Below are positions 23,737-35,814 of a DNA stretch of 64,000 bases, in pieces. Under the pieces are notes generated by a model. That model saw only the letters and a list, made by a program, of their open reading frames with translations, was not told the DNA's origin and did no database searches. Positions within the stretch are counted from its first letter, which is position 1. Every line of letters begins with the position of its first letter. Source of the stretch: Cercis canadensis (Eukaryota > Streptophyta > Magnoliopsida > Fabales > Fabaceae); the NCBI GenBank assembly GCA_003255065.1, contig QAOA01003908.1, forward strand, positions 34,408 to 98,407, in the 5' to 3' direction. The translations under genes were made by a program, and so were the position numbers.

Positions 23737-24862
23737 TCTATTATATCCTTTTTAGTAAAATATTTATAATATTTTTTATTTTTTCATGAATTTTAGAAAT
23801 TAACTAAGTGAATAAAGCATAGGTAAAGAAACAATTGTGTTCAAAAATAGGAAAGAAAGTATCTATTGTAATTTGATATGGAAATGAAGAGTGTGAGAAA
23901 TTTATTACAGAAATTGTTTTAGTTTTTATTTTGAAATAAATGAAGGTGCTGAAAAATCTCGTAAAAGATTATACTGCTAGACAATTAGCAATTCTGCATA
24001 AACTTGATTGACAACAATCTTGTTTCTTAAAAAAGAGTGAAAACGGGTGAAAAAAATTAAAAATAAAAACTGACATTTCGAGTGAAAAAAAAAAATAGAA
24101 ACTACTTCAAAGTAGCCACTTCTGGAAGGGCAAAAGCACTAAGTTCATATTTATTGAACCACGTGAAATGAATAATGCAAATATTTTCTTTTAATAGAAT
24201 GACAACCCTAGTTAATAAATAATGTTGACTTACATAGATTTTATATATAAGTTTAGGAGGTTTCTTAGATACTTTTGGTATTTATATAGCATATCATATT
24301 ATATAAGAATAGCCAATGTGTGAATGACATGTGTACAAGTCAACTTTTTTTAAGTTTGTATAAGAAAATAAGATAAATTATATTTATATAAAATAAAATA
24401 TGAAAATTACTTATACTTGTCACATCAGTATAGTATGATATATTCATGTAGTATCATAAAATCCCTAATAAATTTATGAAAGAAAATATTTAGGGTCAAG
24501 TTTACATAAAGTGAAAAAATTAATAATCATGTTGGCTCTCATATATTTTGTAAAATTTAATTTCATTTGGCCAAAATTTTAATTTAAATTCATTACTAAG
24601 TTTATATCCCGATTACCCAGATCCGCAACTAGAAAGTTTTATTCTATCCATAAAAGAAAAAAAAAAAAAAAAGAAGAAAATTCGATGTTCAAATCCTCAT
24701 TCCCAACTAAAACATTTGTCAGTGCAAAAATTAAAAAAAAAAAATTAGAAAGATGTTAATGAGTATAGCAAATAAGTTGCACAAATAACAGATATGACTG
24801 GATTGGATTCATATAAAACTTGAGAAAAAAAAATATTTGGTCTAGAAACAATAAAATCATAC
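23737..24862. other. Intronic spacer; no gene
   Basis: AT-rich sequence with the third copy of the intron module (23990-24180). An A-rich segment at 24655-24745 carries CGATGTTCAAATCCTC, which looks like a pol III B box, but no A box or boundaries could be set. Confidence 0.5.
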
Positions 24863-25081
24863 CTTCCAAATTGCAGTTTTGAAGTTTCAAAATCTGAAGA
24901 CTGGTCAAGTTTCCAATGTCACTTGGTATGTGTCCTTTCCTGAATCTATTATTACCAAGACTAATCTCTTGCAACACTGAATTATTGAAGAATGTCAATG
25001 GAATGGAACCGGAGAGATGATTCTCTCCAAGATAGATTTTCCTTAGTTGTGGAAGATCACCAATCTCCTTAGGAAGGTTTC
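24863..25081 (-). CDS. LRR receptor kinase exon 2 (three LRRs)
   Basis: This 219-bp exon has the acceptor TATAG|GAAACC and the donor GGAAG|GTATG, both in phase 1. It encodes three leucine-rich repeats: NLPKEIGDLPQLRKIYLGEN, then FFNNSVLQEISLGNNRF, then IPSDIGNLTSLQILKLQNC. Joined to the exon ending at 27641 and the exon beginning at 18270, the LRR register is kept without a break (...LNSLSG|NLPKEIG... and ...CNLEG|SIPKEIG...). That is why I assign it to the same gene. The intron to exon 3 is 6.6 kb and holds relics of other copies, so it could instead be the orphan of a separate truncated gene. Confidence 0.75.
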
Positions 25082-25138
25082 CTATAATTCAGCACAAAAT
25101 CAATATTAAAATTTTTGATTTAGAATAACAAATATATT

Positions 25139-25139
25139 G

Positions 25140-25190
<51 letters not shown>
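25139..25190. repeat. (TAA)n microsatellite
   Basis: About seventeen trinucleotide units, 57 bp upstream of exon 2 in transcript orientation. Confidence 0.9.
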
Positions 25191-27640
25191 TGTTAGAAAT
25201 TTTTTGAATTCAATTCGAAAAGGAGAAGCGTAAAGCAATCTACAACTGTAAGTAGAAGAAAAGTGACCTTTGCTAAAATTATTGGAAACGATCATGAGTT
25301 TATACAAACTGAAGTAGAATGCAAAAAAGAAAAATCTAAATATAATTGAAGTGGACATGTAAGATTACATGTGCTGAAGAAAAGTACAGATCTCTTGCTA
25401 GGCTCTAGATGGAATCATCACAAAATCAAATAAAAAATAAAATAACCGATTGGACGGCTCTTGTAGGCTCTAGAGGGAGTGATACTTTGCTGGCCGAGTG
25501 GAATGAACCTCCTGAGAATTGGGGCTTGGGGAAGTGAACTTATCCACAAGAATATTCTTACATAAATTCTAAACATCTTGATTATCTGTATTAATTGTAA
25601 GAAATAATTGTTACACCTACCTATAGAAATGTTGTACTCTTTAGGATGGAATTATATTGTAGCAAACTATAGACACTGTCATAGTCTTCACCAATTATTG
25701 TTTAAGAAAACTAACTCAATTGAATTTTCTAAATGCAAATATAAAAATAAAATAAAAATGGATTGAGAGACACAAACAGAAAAAAAAATGAATTAAATTA
25801 TTTTATTAATACTGAGTAAAATGATGTATTACAAAAGGACGTAAAATTGATTGACATCAATCTTTCTTGTTTCATAAAAAGAGTGAAGAAAGGTTGATAA
25901 AATAATTAAAAATAAAAACTGTCATTTTCCGTTGAGAAAAATAGAAACAACTTCCTTAAATCAGCCACTTCCGGAAGGCTGCGAGCACAAAGTTCATATT
26001 TATTGAACTGCAAGAATGTATAATGAAATAATTTATTTTAATAGAATAACAACCCTAGTTAATAAATCATGTTGAGATATAGATTTATATATAAATTTAT
26101 GAAAGAAAAGACTTAGGATCTGGTTTACCAAGAGTGGAAAAATTAATAATCATGTTGACTCTTATCATTTTATATAATTCGAAAATTTTAATATTATTTC
26201 ATTATTAAGTTTAAATTCTAATTCCCTATATCTTCAACTAGAAAGTTTAGTTCTACCTATCTATGCAAAACATTAAAAGAAAATGAAATAGAAAATAGAA
26301 AATTCCATGTTAAGATCCCCATTCCCAACTAGCCATCAAATTGGTCTATAGATGGGGCATGGATAATTCTGATGGGGTGTCATAATAAACTACAGGTACT
26401 ATAACTGGCTAGAAAACTACTCTATGAAAAGACAATTTGTTGGGGTGAGTGTGGGCAATAGCCTCATGAGTATGCAGCTCTGTCACTATATTTTTTTATT
26501 TTTTTTGTTCTATAGATAAATAGCAATTGCAATTGCTATTGAAGCAATTTAAATCGTGGAAAAGAGGATAAGGAGAATAAATAGAGAAGAATCAAAGAAA
26601 ATAGAGAAGAGGGAGAGAAGAAAGAGTAACAAAAAAGAGAAAACTGAATTGTGATTTTTGTTAATTGATTCAGTACAGTAATATCCATTTATATATGGAT
26701 GTAATAGAAAGATATAATTACACCATTCAGAACTAACTTGCTGATGTGGCATAACTGAATAACAGAACTATAGACACCTGTCCTAACTAACCAACTAATC
26801 TAGTCACTGCTAATTAGTCTAACATTATCCAATAATGCCACGTGTTGTGATTGCTTAACAATAAATAAATATTTGTAATAATTGGATACCTCATAAAATG
26901 AACTATTTTAATTTTAAAAAATCTATTAAGTTTTAAAAAATCACCACGAAAAGTATTAATATTGTCAACAAATAAAAAATTAAATTCCTCTTTTATCCTA
27001 AAAATATTCTATAATGCGATAAAATATGTTCTATAGTTCATAAAATATCCATCTCCTCTTTTTATTTTAACAAAGAAGACGTTTATGTTTTTGGCGAAAT
27101 AGGCATGTGACCATTCAAGCAATAATATCGCCCATATCGTCAAGGAAATAGTTACATGATATAGAATTTGAAACTAAATTCAATGATTCAAGTGAAGTTA
27201 TGTTGGAAATGGTTAAAGGTATATATGATTACTAAAAGCTAAGTTAAAATGGGATAGCAATGATCCAATAACCTATCATCGGAAGCGGAGTGTTGGTGTA
27301 ACAATGGCCCACAGCAAGGAAACTGACACTTGATGTCATGTTTGGTTTTTTTTTTTTTTTTTTAAGTATTAGTGTGTTTTTGTGAGTTTCTTCTATGTTT
27401 ATTTTCTCTACTTCATGTATTGTTTGGATAAATAAAAAAATTAAAATGGGATAAAAATATTCTTAACAGTCCATAAGATTGTTTTACATCTCTTAATAAT
27501 CCTCCTTTTTTTTTTCCTCAATATATATCTTCAAATTTTTATTTTAACAAAGAAGACACTTTTTGTTTGGCCAAAACAGGCGTAAATCCACAAAACACAA
27601 CTATATATATCAGGCATATCATTAATTTGAAGACACATAC
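25191..27640. other. Intron 1 of the receptor kinase; duplicated segments, no gene
   Basis: This 2.5-kb stretch between exons 1 and 2 is assembled from modules also found at 20-23.6 kb (25196-25570, 25660-26000, 26330-26480, 26950-27130). The same modules flank both the relic and the intact first exon, showing that whole exon-plus-intron units were duplicated. The open frame at 26549-26752 is an artefact of T-rich sequence. Confidence 0.6.
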
Positions 27641-28334
27641 CTGATAATGAATTCAAAGATAAACTCAATAATTCAAGTGAAGATATGTTGGAAACTATTT
27701 GAGGTATGGTTCCTGAAAGCTTATTCCCTGCAATACATAAAATCTTCAGGTGGCAAAGTCCACCAATCTCAAGAGGAATGCTTCCAGTGATGAGATTGAA
27801 ATTCCAATCCAAGGTCTGTAGCATTGACAAGTTGGATATAGATGGAGGAATAGAACCACTGAAATTATTGTTTCCGAAGCTCAGGTGTTGAAGTATAGAT
27901 AAGCCACCTATCCAATTAGGAATTTCTCCACTAAACCAATTAGAGCTCAAGTTGACCAGCTTCAATCGATGCAATCGGAGTAAATCCTGTGGCAGCTGGC
28001 CATGGAAGCTATTGTTGTGAAGGTCAAGTTCTACAAGGAAAGAAAGATTTCCTAGCTGTGGTGGTATTGTACCACTAAGGCCCACGTTACTGAGATTCAA
28101 GACCCTGACCCTTTTATGACGGTTACCACAAGTAACACCAATCCAGTTGCAAAAGGACGAAGAGCTAGACCAATTGATAGCCAAAGCATCATGCGGGTTT
28201 AAATTGATTGAGGCTTTTAAAGCAAGAAGTGCAGATTCATCCGTGCTGGAGTTGGTGATGCTCATAGCTAAGCTGGCCATAAAGCAATGCAGTGTGAGCA
28301 TGAAGCAAAAGACACAGAAGAACACTTTGTCCAT
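27641..28334 (-). CDS. LRR receptor kinase exon 1 (signal peptide, LRRNT, first LRRs)
   Basis: The ATG at 28334 opens MDKVFFCVFCFMLTLHCFMA, a clear signal peptide. The LRR N-terminal cap follows (DESALLALKASIN...FCNWIGVTC), then about six LRRs (VLNLSNVGLSGTIPPQLGNL and on). The donor TTATCAG|GTATGTG at 27641 is in phase 1. Reading on past it reaches a stop at 27531, so splicing is required. The exon is 694 bp. Its phase and LRR register fit exon 2 at 25081, and its promoter region (28335-28750) is duplicated at 35012. As part of the composite it gives the extracellular ligand-binding start of the immune-type receptor whose kinase lies at 15442-18270. Confidence 0.85.
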
Positions 28335-28750
28335 GTTTAGAAGGCTGACTGAGTCTAAGAAAAATTGAGGAATGAAGAAGAAAATGCTATAATACTTATA
28401 TTATACTCATCCACAAGTAAGTCAATTCTTGAGGTTTATGTATCTTCTATTTTATTCATTTTATTTTTCTACACTGTCCTAGGCCAAAAGCAATACTGTA
28501 ATTATTTCTCGATATAAAAAATGCAGTCACATCTATTTGAACTTTCAAATCTGATTAGTCTAACGTTGTATCAAAGAAAGTTCTTTCACTATGTCCTAAT
28601 CTTATATACAATATCAGCGGCAGCATGTAAAGAAATGCCAAAATGACATTGTCAAAGTGGAATCAAAGGCAGACACTTCATAAAACTATAGACATAGGAT
28701 GAAGATAAGGGAATATGTAGTTGAACTATTAGCCAAAAAATTATGAGTGG
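28335..28750 (-). promoter_or_regulatory. Upstream region of the LRR receptor kinase
   Basis: About 415 bp 5' of the ATG, retained nearly unchanged upstream of the truncated copy at 35012-35424. On the minus strand a TATAATATAAG element lies 61-71 bp before the ATG (28395-28405), a plausible TATA box. No other motif is assigned. Confidence 0.45.
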
Positions 28751-29261
28751 ATGTGAATTGAGGTATGTATTAAAAAAAGTTTTTCAAATTGCTGTCCACA
28801 ATAAAATTTCTTGGCATAGACTAGGGTCTTGACTCAATAGTTTTCCACAACAAAAGAAAAAGGAAAAGGAAAGAAAAATGCTAGCCTATAGTCTATTAGT
28901 TAATCATCCCTGATTACTATGGAGTTTCTCATATTACCTTCTGAATCTTTCAGTGAAAGTTTAGCTATCAATAACCTTTCCATGATCAACTTTAACTAGA
29001 TCGCTAGGAATGTAAAAGATCCAAAAAAGGTGGGCTATAGTTATATTATTGAAAATATTTGTTCTCAATTTAATCATGTTATCTTTCTTGAGGTTGCCCT
29101 AGTGTTTAAACTAAGTCTATTATCATATCACACATTCATTTTTTGTCACAAACAACTATTTATAGACATAATTTGAATTGAACAAAAAAAAAAAAGCTAC
29201 AAGGACTAATAAAGAGCTTTATGTATATATTGATGGACAAAGTTACATTTTATTTAGCTCA
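28751..29261. other. Spacer; no gene
   Basis: AT-rich sequence. Its counterpart in the third block falls in the assembly gap at 35425-35814. Confidence 0.4.
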
Positions 29262-30878
29262 AAATCTTCAGAAAAAGGAATCTTGCATCTCAAACCTCTA
29301 TCTCGTGAGAGATCACACGAAAAAGTTATGCTGAGTTTTATGTACATATTAATTAAGCATTTTTTAAAAAAAAAATTGAACAATTTTTGTGGTAATGGAA
29401 CAAAGGAGAATTTGAAGAACACATTTGATATCACAATATATGTCTCATAATAAAAGCTCCATGGGATATAAAAATGTGAGGGTCCTAAAGTTTCAAGCAC
29501 TACTTTGCCTTGTCACTTCCCATGTTAATGCTAACTAATTGTGGTTTCATCCTTTTGTTTCCAAGAAAAATTATGTTCTCTGAAAATAAAATTCTCCCTT
29601 AAGTACGGTTGATTAAAACTAGTTATTTTGTTAAGTTACATCTTGTAAAACGATAATAAAATTAAAAACGAATTTTTTTATATGATAATACATTTTAAAT
29701 AAATACTTGAGGTCTATCAACAAATTTATTTACTTCCATAAAGCTAGTCAAAATCATTTATTCTATTTCTCACAAGTCAAATCAAGTTAGCTGTTGGATG
29801 TTGCCCTTAGTCACAAGGGTACAAGAACTGTTAGTCCCACCTACAACTTGTATATTAGTGCCAAGATGAGTACGTTAGAAGAGAAAACTGTCACAGAAGT
29901 ATGACTTTTCTGAATGGTAGGCCATTAGTATGGTACAATAGGAAGAAGATAATAAGAGAATTATATGTGGACATGAACAAAAGTAATATATCAAAACATT
30001 TACAAAAATAACAAGAGGACTAGTGATATTTTAGCAAGAAAAATACCAATCCCTAACTACTAATAGAAGAGCTATTCCAACATTCAAATGTAAACTGGAC
30101 TACCAAACAGTTTGTAACTAAAGTTGTTCTCGAGATTTGTGAGTCTTTTGTTCAAATTTAGAGTCGTAACTAAAGGTACTAAAAAATATAAACTAGACTG
30201 TGCTTTAAAGAACAACCATATCCACCAAGCTTTATTGGATAGAGTCTGCTGTGCTAATATGAAATGTCAACACTTAACAGGCCATTACATTTCAGTTTTC
30301 ACAGATTTCCCTGTACTAGCAATTCGTGTTACATAATAATGTACTAGGTAAAGGACTACTGGTAATATGTTACAATTTTGAAATGTCCAAGAAATTTTTC
30401 ATATTTTTTTATGGGCACAACTACATATTGTAAATATATGAAAATTGAAAGACCTTTTATATCAGTCAATGTCCAAGAAAGGTTGATATACCTGTTTAGT
30501 GCTGCTGATAGGTTCCATTGTATTTTGTCAATGGAGTAGCCTCTATTAAAAACGAATTTTAAAAGTATTAGTTAACCACAAATTGTAGTGTTATATAAGA
30601 AACGAAAGATGAAGATCTAAAGGAGAATTGTAGCACTACCTCCCCCTTTATAGAGGTAGTAGCATGGCAATCCCCTTATTAATAACTAAATTTTTTTTTT
30701 TGTTAAAAAAAAGACTCTTATACCATTTTTCTTATATTTTATGGTAGTAAATTATAAATTTTGAAAGGCATGTATCAATAAAATTGTTAGATATTAGTGG
30801 TGGAGAGAGATATGCTATCATATGAAGGACATGTACCAGGTATTATGAGAACCTGTGTATAATAATATTATTTTATAT
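29262..30878. repeat. Repeat module R, copy 2
   Basis: Colinear with 11757-13319 and 35815-36715. The overlapping open frames at 29178-29500 and 30124-30336 change or break in the other copies. No gene. Confidence 0.8.
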
Positions 30879-31696
30879 TTTACAAATTACAAAAGCTTGA
30901 TTTGTTGAGAAGGCATACATGACCTAAAAGTCAAAGATAGGCAGGGCAGAATTAGAAAGTTAGTTGCATTCTGTAGTTAACTTTCAGTGATAATTTGCCT
31001 TTCTCATATTCTTTGCACCACGCTGTTTTCAGATCAAGTTTATGATGCTTGATTGTAAACTTTAAATCGGAGAATGTGACATGAACTAAAGCAACCTACA
31101 ATATATACAAATATAACTGGTGGACTATTTATAATATGACACGAGAAGTACCTTATAAAGATATTATAACAAGAAGATTATACAAATTGATATATTTTTT
31201 TTTGGAATACATATAGATTGATATTAATGTGTATATCGAAAGAGTGGAACGAGTATAGATTGAGTTGTATTAATACATCGTGTTTAGGGAAAGTTTGTGC
31301 TGAACATTCCAAAAATTATTTTCACCAGGAAATCAAAATAAATCAAGAAAAGTAAAGGAATATCAAATTCACTGTGGGCAATTAAGGTAAATTTTTTAAC
31401 AGATTTAACAGTTTGAATAACAGTTACTTCTATAGAAGGACAAGAGGATGAAAACAAAGGGTATAAGAACTTTTCGTCCCACCTTCTCACTTACAACTCG
31501 TAAAGAAGTGTCAAGATGAGTACGCTAAAAGAGAAAACAACATTTTGATTGAGAATGACGCTTCATAGAAGTATGACTTTTTTGAATGATAGGCCATTAG
31601 TATGGCCCAATGAGAAGAAGATAAACAATAGAATAATATGTGGACAAGAACAAAAGCAATGCACAATATATACAAAAAATAGCTACAGGTCTAATG
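30879..31696. repeat. Spacer module shared with 37499-39190
   Basis: Starts ACAAATTACAAAAGCTTGATTTG (30883) and continues through CACGCTGTTTTCAGATCAAG (31020) and TGTGCTGAACATTCC (31293). The same order appears at 37499-37590 and 38573-39150. In the second block an L1 LINE interrupts the series at 39199. No gene. Confidence 0.7.
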
Positions 31697-32340
31697 GGCA
31701 AATTGACCTCAATAATACATATTTGTAAACTATTTATGTAAAAGGGGCTGTTTCTAAATTATTTAACTAAAATAGAAAATTTTGAATATTTTATTATTTT
31801 TCATACATAAGAGAGAACACGCCTTAGAAGGTAAAGCATGTTCAATTAAAACACTCTTTACCCTGCAAAAGAGTGAAACAGGTTCATCCAATGGAAAAAG
31901 GTAATCATGCTTTATAGGCTAAAGCGTGAACGTCTCCTACTCTACAGTGTGTGCAATTTTATAAACATCTTTTTAAATTATATACATTAGTAATTTTTTT
32001 CCCATTAATTAGACAGATAAAGTTGGCTAATTGACCTGAGTAATGTTATTTTGTAAACTAATTACATAAAAGGAGCATTTTTTGAACTATTTATCTAAAA
32101 TTGACAGTTTTGATTAATTTATAATTTATCAAACACAATAGTAAACATGCTATACCTAAATAGAGCATGTATATTAGGAAAACGCTATAAAGAACGTTTT
32201 GTAATCCCGTGTACATTGTTTAAAAAGGTGTATGAGGCATGCTTTTTAAAAACTGAAAACGCTATAGGAGGTAGAGCGTTTTTCAATTGGAAATGCTTTA
32301 CCTCCTAAAGTGTGTCCTGTGATTTTTTTAGAGAGAGAGA
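31697..32340. mobile_element. Foldback element, left part, with nested related unit
   Basis: It begins GGCAAATTGACCTCAATAAT exactly like the complete foldback at 33822, but the matching right end is missing. From about 32025 a diverged second unit starts (CTAATTGACCTGAGTAATG), followed by the hairpin formed by GGAGGTAGAGCGTTTTTC and its partner GGAAATGCTTTACCTCC around 32265-32305. No coding frame is supported. Confidence 0.6.
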
Positions 32341-33821
32341 GTTTTGAATAGAAAGAGAAGAGAGAGGAAAACTGCCTTTGTTTAATTAGAAAAAAACCAC
32401 TTTTCAGCTGAGAGGCTATGCGGAATGGAAAACCACTACCCATGGCTTCCTTGTCTACCCCTCTTATTCTATTGGTGAAATGACCAAAAAGTCTTCCTTT
32501 TTGTTGAACTTTTACTATTGAACCATCTAACATATTAGCCTATACTTTTTACTTTTCACTAAATACCCTATCAAAGAATTAATTAAAAAATAATTTCCAT
32601 TAATCTATTTTCTCGCATGAAACACCTTCAAAGATTAGTAGGCTACTCCATCTTCATTTATGGAATTAGAAACTTAAATTCGTAACACTTGTGTCTTGAA
32701 ATTATGTTAAGAGACTATTACGGTACTAATCCTATATATATTCTTTTTTTAAAGTTAATTTTTGTATCCAAATTGAGAACAATGCTAAAATAAGAAGTAT
32801 TTCAAGTCTTCAACCATGGAGAATTCTTAACAATCTTATTCAAGAGTGAACAATTTACAAAGAATAATTACAGTCATATCAATCACTTTTGTCATCTTTT
32901 GAAGGAAATTTGCACGTTAAGTCTATTTTGCTTGACTTGTAAAATGCCTTACAGTTGGATATATGAAGAATCAAATCAACTAATAATACAAACTAGTGTG
33001 TGGTGAGAGAGACAAGGCAACATGGTGGAAAAGGGACCTACAAGGTTGTATGTAACTATAGTGGACAATTCCTAATTGTCAAAATAAGGTTGTATTTATC
33101 AATGACTCTTACACCAGAAAGTGGAAAAATTGTTCATTTTTTTTGTATTCTACGATAATTATAAATTTGAATTGAATGAACATGAATAAGTGAGATTGTT
33201 AGGTATTTATTTGTGGTAGAAACTATAGAGACAACAGTAATTACCTTGAAAGGACTTGTTTTGAATACCTTTTCTCGATCATGTTCGGTCTTCTAATCAA
33301 TTGATTCTAAACAGTCAAGCTAATTGATAAACAGTTCATATATAGACAATTTTTCGTGATTCAAAAATCATCTGCCCTCCATTGATAGATTTGCATTAGT
33401 CATCTCAACTATTAAATGACGATATGACTTTTTCAACAAAATTTTCAAACTTAGTAACTCAAATAAAAATTTTAATTTAGTAAAGGAATATCAAATTCAG
33501 TGGGGGCAATTAAAGTAAATTTTTTAACAGATTTAACAGTATGAACAACAGTTACTTCTCTATAGAAGGAGAAGAGGATGAAAACAAAGGATACCTTTTC
33601 GTCCCACCTAGTCACCTACAACTTGTAAAGAAATGCCAAGATGAGTACGCTAAAAGAGAAAGCAACGTTTTGATTGAGAAAGACGCTTCGTAGAAGTATG
33701 ACTTTTCTGAATGGTAGACCATTAGTATGGCCCAATGAGTAGAAAATAAACAATAGAATAATATGTAAACAAGAACAAAAGCAACGCACAACATATACAA
33801 AAAGTAGCTAGAGGCTAAATG
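32341..33821. other. Spacer with repeated fragments; no gene
   Basis: 32878-33215 repeats 8560-8990. 33480-33820 repeats 31345-31696, including the ACAGTTACTTCTATAGAAGG segment. The open frame at 32246-32533 runs through the foldback hairpin and is not credible. Confidence 0.55.
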
Positions 33822-34269
33822 GGCAAATTGACCTCAATAATACATATTTGCAAACTATTTACGTAAAAAAGGCTGTTTCTAAAATATTTAACTAAAAGGG
33901 GCAGTTTTGGATATTTTATTATTTTTCATACGTAAAGGAGAACACACCTAAGAGGCTAAAACATGTTCAATTAAAATACTCTTTACCCTGAAAAAACGTG
34001 AACCAGGTTCATCCAATGTAAAAATGCCACTCTACAATGTGTTCAATTTTATAAACATCCAGCAGCCCTTTTAAACAGTGAACACGCAATTTCTAAACAT
34101 GCCCTATAGTGTTTTCAGTAGATACACGCTCTATCTGTGTATAGCGTGTTCTCTCTTATGAATGACAAATAATAAAATAATCAAAATTACATATTTTAGG
34201 TAAATAGTTTGAAAAGTGCCCATTTTGTATAAATAGTTTACAAATGTGTATTATTTAGGTCAATTTGCC
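33822..34269. mobile_element. Foldback MITE, 448 bp
   Basis: The left end GGCAAATTGACCTCAATAAT and the right end ATTATTTAGGTCAATTTGCC are inverted repeats that continue for about 130 bp on each side (TATTTT-ATTATTT, then AGAGAACACGC near the inner edge). The flanks GGCTAAAT and GGACTAAT resemble an 8-bp target duplication with mismatches. The uninterrupted sequence in module R copy 2 (near 30016) reads GAGGACTAGTGATATTTTAG. The superfamily is not certain. It has no coding capacity. Confidence 0.7.
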
Positions 34270-34871
34270 GGACTAATCATATTTTAGCAAGAAAAGTACC
34301 TTGTAGTAATCACAATACATAGATTGATATTTAATGTGTATAACTGTATATGGCTGATGAAGATTGCCAATCCCTCACAAGAGCTATTCCAACATTCAAA
34401 TTGAATCACATCTGTCTGATGGACATTTGTAGGTCAAGCCTATTTTACTTGAATTATAAAACGCCTTAAATTTGGACGTATGAAGAATCATCTAATAGTA
34501 GAGAACAATGTCCAGTGAGAGACAAGGCAACAGGGCTGTATATATTAAATGGACATCAATCAGTGAGTTATTTAGATATTTATTTGTGGTAGAGACTAGA
34601 GAGAGAGCAGTATCAAAAAGGACTTGTATATGATGGTATCATTGTAAATAGTAGGTGTACTATTTATTAAGCTAATATTTTAATATGAAAATATTAAATA
34701 CTAATGTATCATCTTTTTAAATTATATACATTAGTAATTTTTTGACAGATAATGTCAGCTAATTTACTGACTAATGTTATTTTGAAAATTAATTATATAA
34801 AATGAGCACTTTCTAAATTATTTACCTAAAAAAGACAGTTTTGATTAATTTATTATTTATCAAACACATAA
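34270..34871. other. Spacer with partial repeats; no gene
   Basis: Contains a shortened copy of the 8560/32878 segment (34410-34620) and, at 34735-34870, a fragment of the foldback family (compare 31985-32135). That fragment abuts the truncated receptor-kinase exon. Confidence 0.5.
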
Positions 34872-35011
34872 GGGTTTAAATTGATTGAGGCTTTTAAAGC
34901 AAGAAGTGCAGATTCATCAGTGGCGGATTTGATGATACTAATAGCCAAGCTAGCCATAAAGCAATGCAGTGTGAGCATGAAGCCAAAGACACAGAAGAAC
35001 AGTTTGTCCAT
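34872..35011 (-). pseudogene. Truncated first exon of a third LRR receptor kinase
   Basis: The ATG at 35011 begins MDKLFFCVFGFMLTLHCFMA, the signal peptide of the same receptor family, and continues to DESALLALKASINLNP. Homology then stops abruptly at 34872 against a foldback-family fragment. Only about 46 codons remain, with no LRR or kinase downstream. Its upstream region is nearly identical to that of the intact gene, so the loss of the gene body is recent relative to the duplication. Confidence 0.85.
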
Positions 35012-35424
35012 GTTTAGAAGGCTGAATGAGTCTAAGAAAAACTGAGGAATGGAGAAGAAAATGCTATAATACTTATATTATACTTGTCCACAAGTAAGTC
35101 AATTCTTGAAGTTATGTATCTTCTATTTTATTTATTTATTTTTCTACATTGTCCTAGGCCAAAAGTGATACTGTAATTATTTCTCGATATAAAAAATGCA
35201 ATCACATATATTTGAACTTTCAAATCTGATTAGTCTAACGTTTCATCAAAGAAAGTTCTTTCACTATGTCCTAATCTTATATACAATATCAGCGGCAGCA
35301 TGTAAAGAAATGCCAAAATGACATTGTCAAAGTGGAATCAAAGGGGGACACGTTATAAAACTATAGACATAGGATGAAGATAAGGGAATATGTAGTTGAA
35401 CTATTAGCCAACAAATGATGAGTG
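35012..35424 (-). promoter_or_regulatory. Orphan promoter region of truncated receptor kinase
   Basis: Nearly identical to 28335-28750, including the TATA-like element (about 35070-35082) and the TCCTAATCTTATATACAATATC segment. It now drives, at most, the 46-codon remnant. Confidence 0.5.
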
Positions 35425-35814
35425 NNNNNNNNNNNNNNNNNNNNNNNNNNNNNNNNNNNNNNNNNNNNNNNNNNNNNNNNNNNNNNNNNNNNNNNNNNNN
35501 NNNNNNNNNNNNNNNNNNNNNNNNNNNNNNNNNNNNNNNNNNNNNNNNNNNNNNNNNNNNNNNNNNNNNNNNNNNNNNNNNNNNNNNNNNNNNNNNNNNN
35601 NNNNNNNNNNNNNNNNNNNNNNNNNNNNNNNNNNNNNNNNNNNNNNNNNNNNNNNNNNNNNNNNNNNNNNNNNNNNNNNNNNNNNNNNNNNNNNNNNNNN
35701 NNNNNNNNNNNNNNNNNNNNNNNNNNNNNNNNNNNNNNNNNNNNNNNNNNNNNNNNNNNNNNNNNNNNNNNNNNNNNNNNNNNNNNNNNNNNNNNNNNNN
35801 NNNNNNNNNNNNNN
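35425..35814. other. Assembly gap, 390 N
   Basis: A run of 390 N. By comparison with 28756-29611 the missing sequence should be about 0.86 kb, so the gap size is probably underestimated. Open frames across it are artefacts. Confidence 0.95.

Noticed and set aside
24640..24745. Possible second SINE (GTTCAAATCC B-box-like, A-rich)
   Set aside because: No A box in register and no flanking direct repeat could be found.
32246..32533. 95-codon minus frame in the foldback region
   Set aside because: It runs through a hairpin-forming repeat and is not conserved in the related units.
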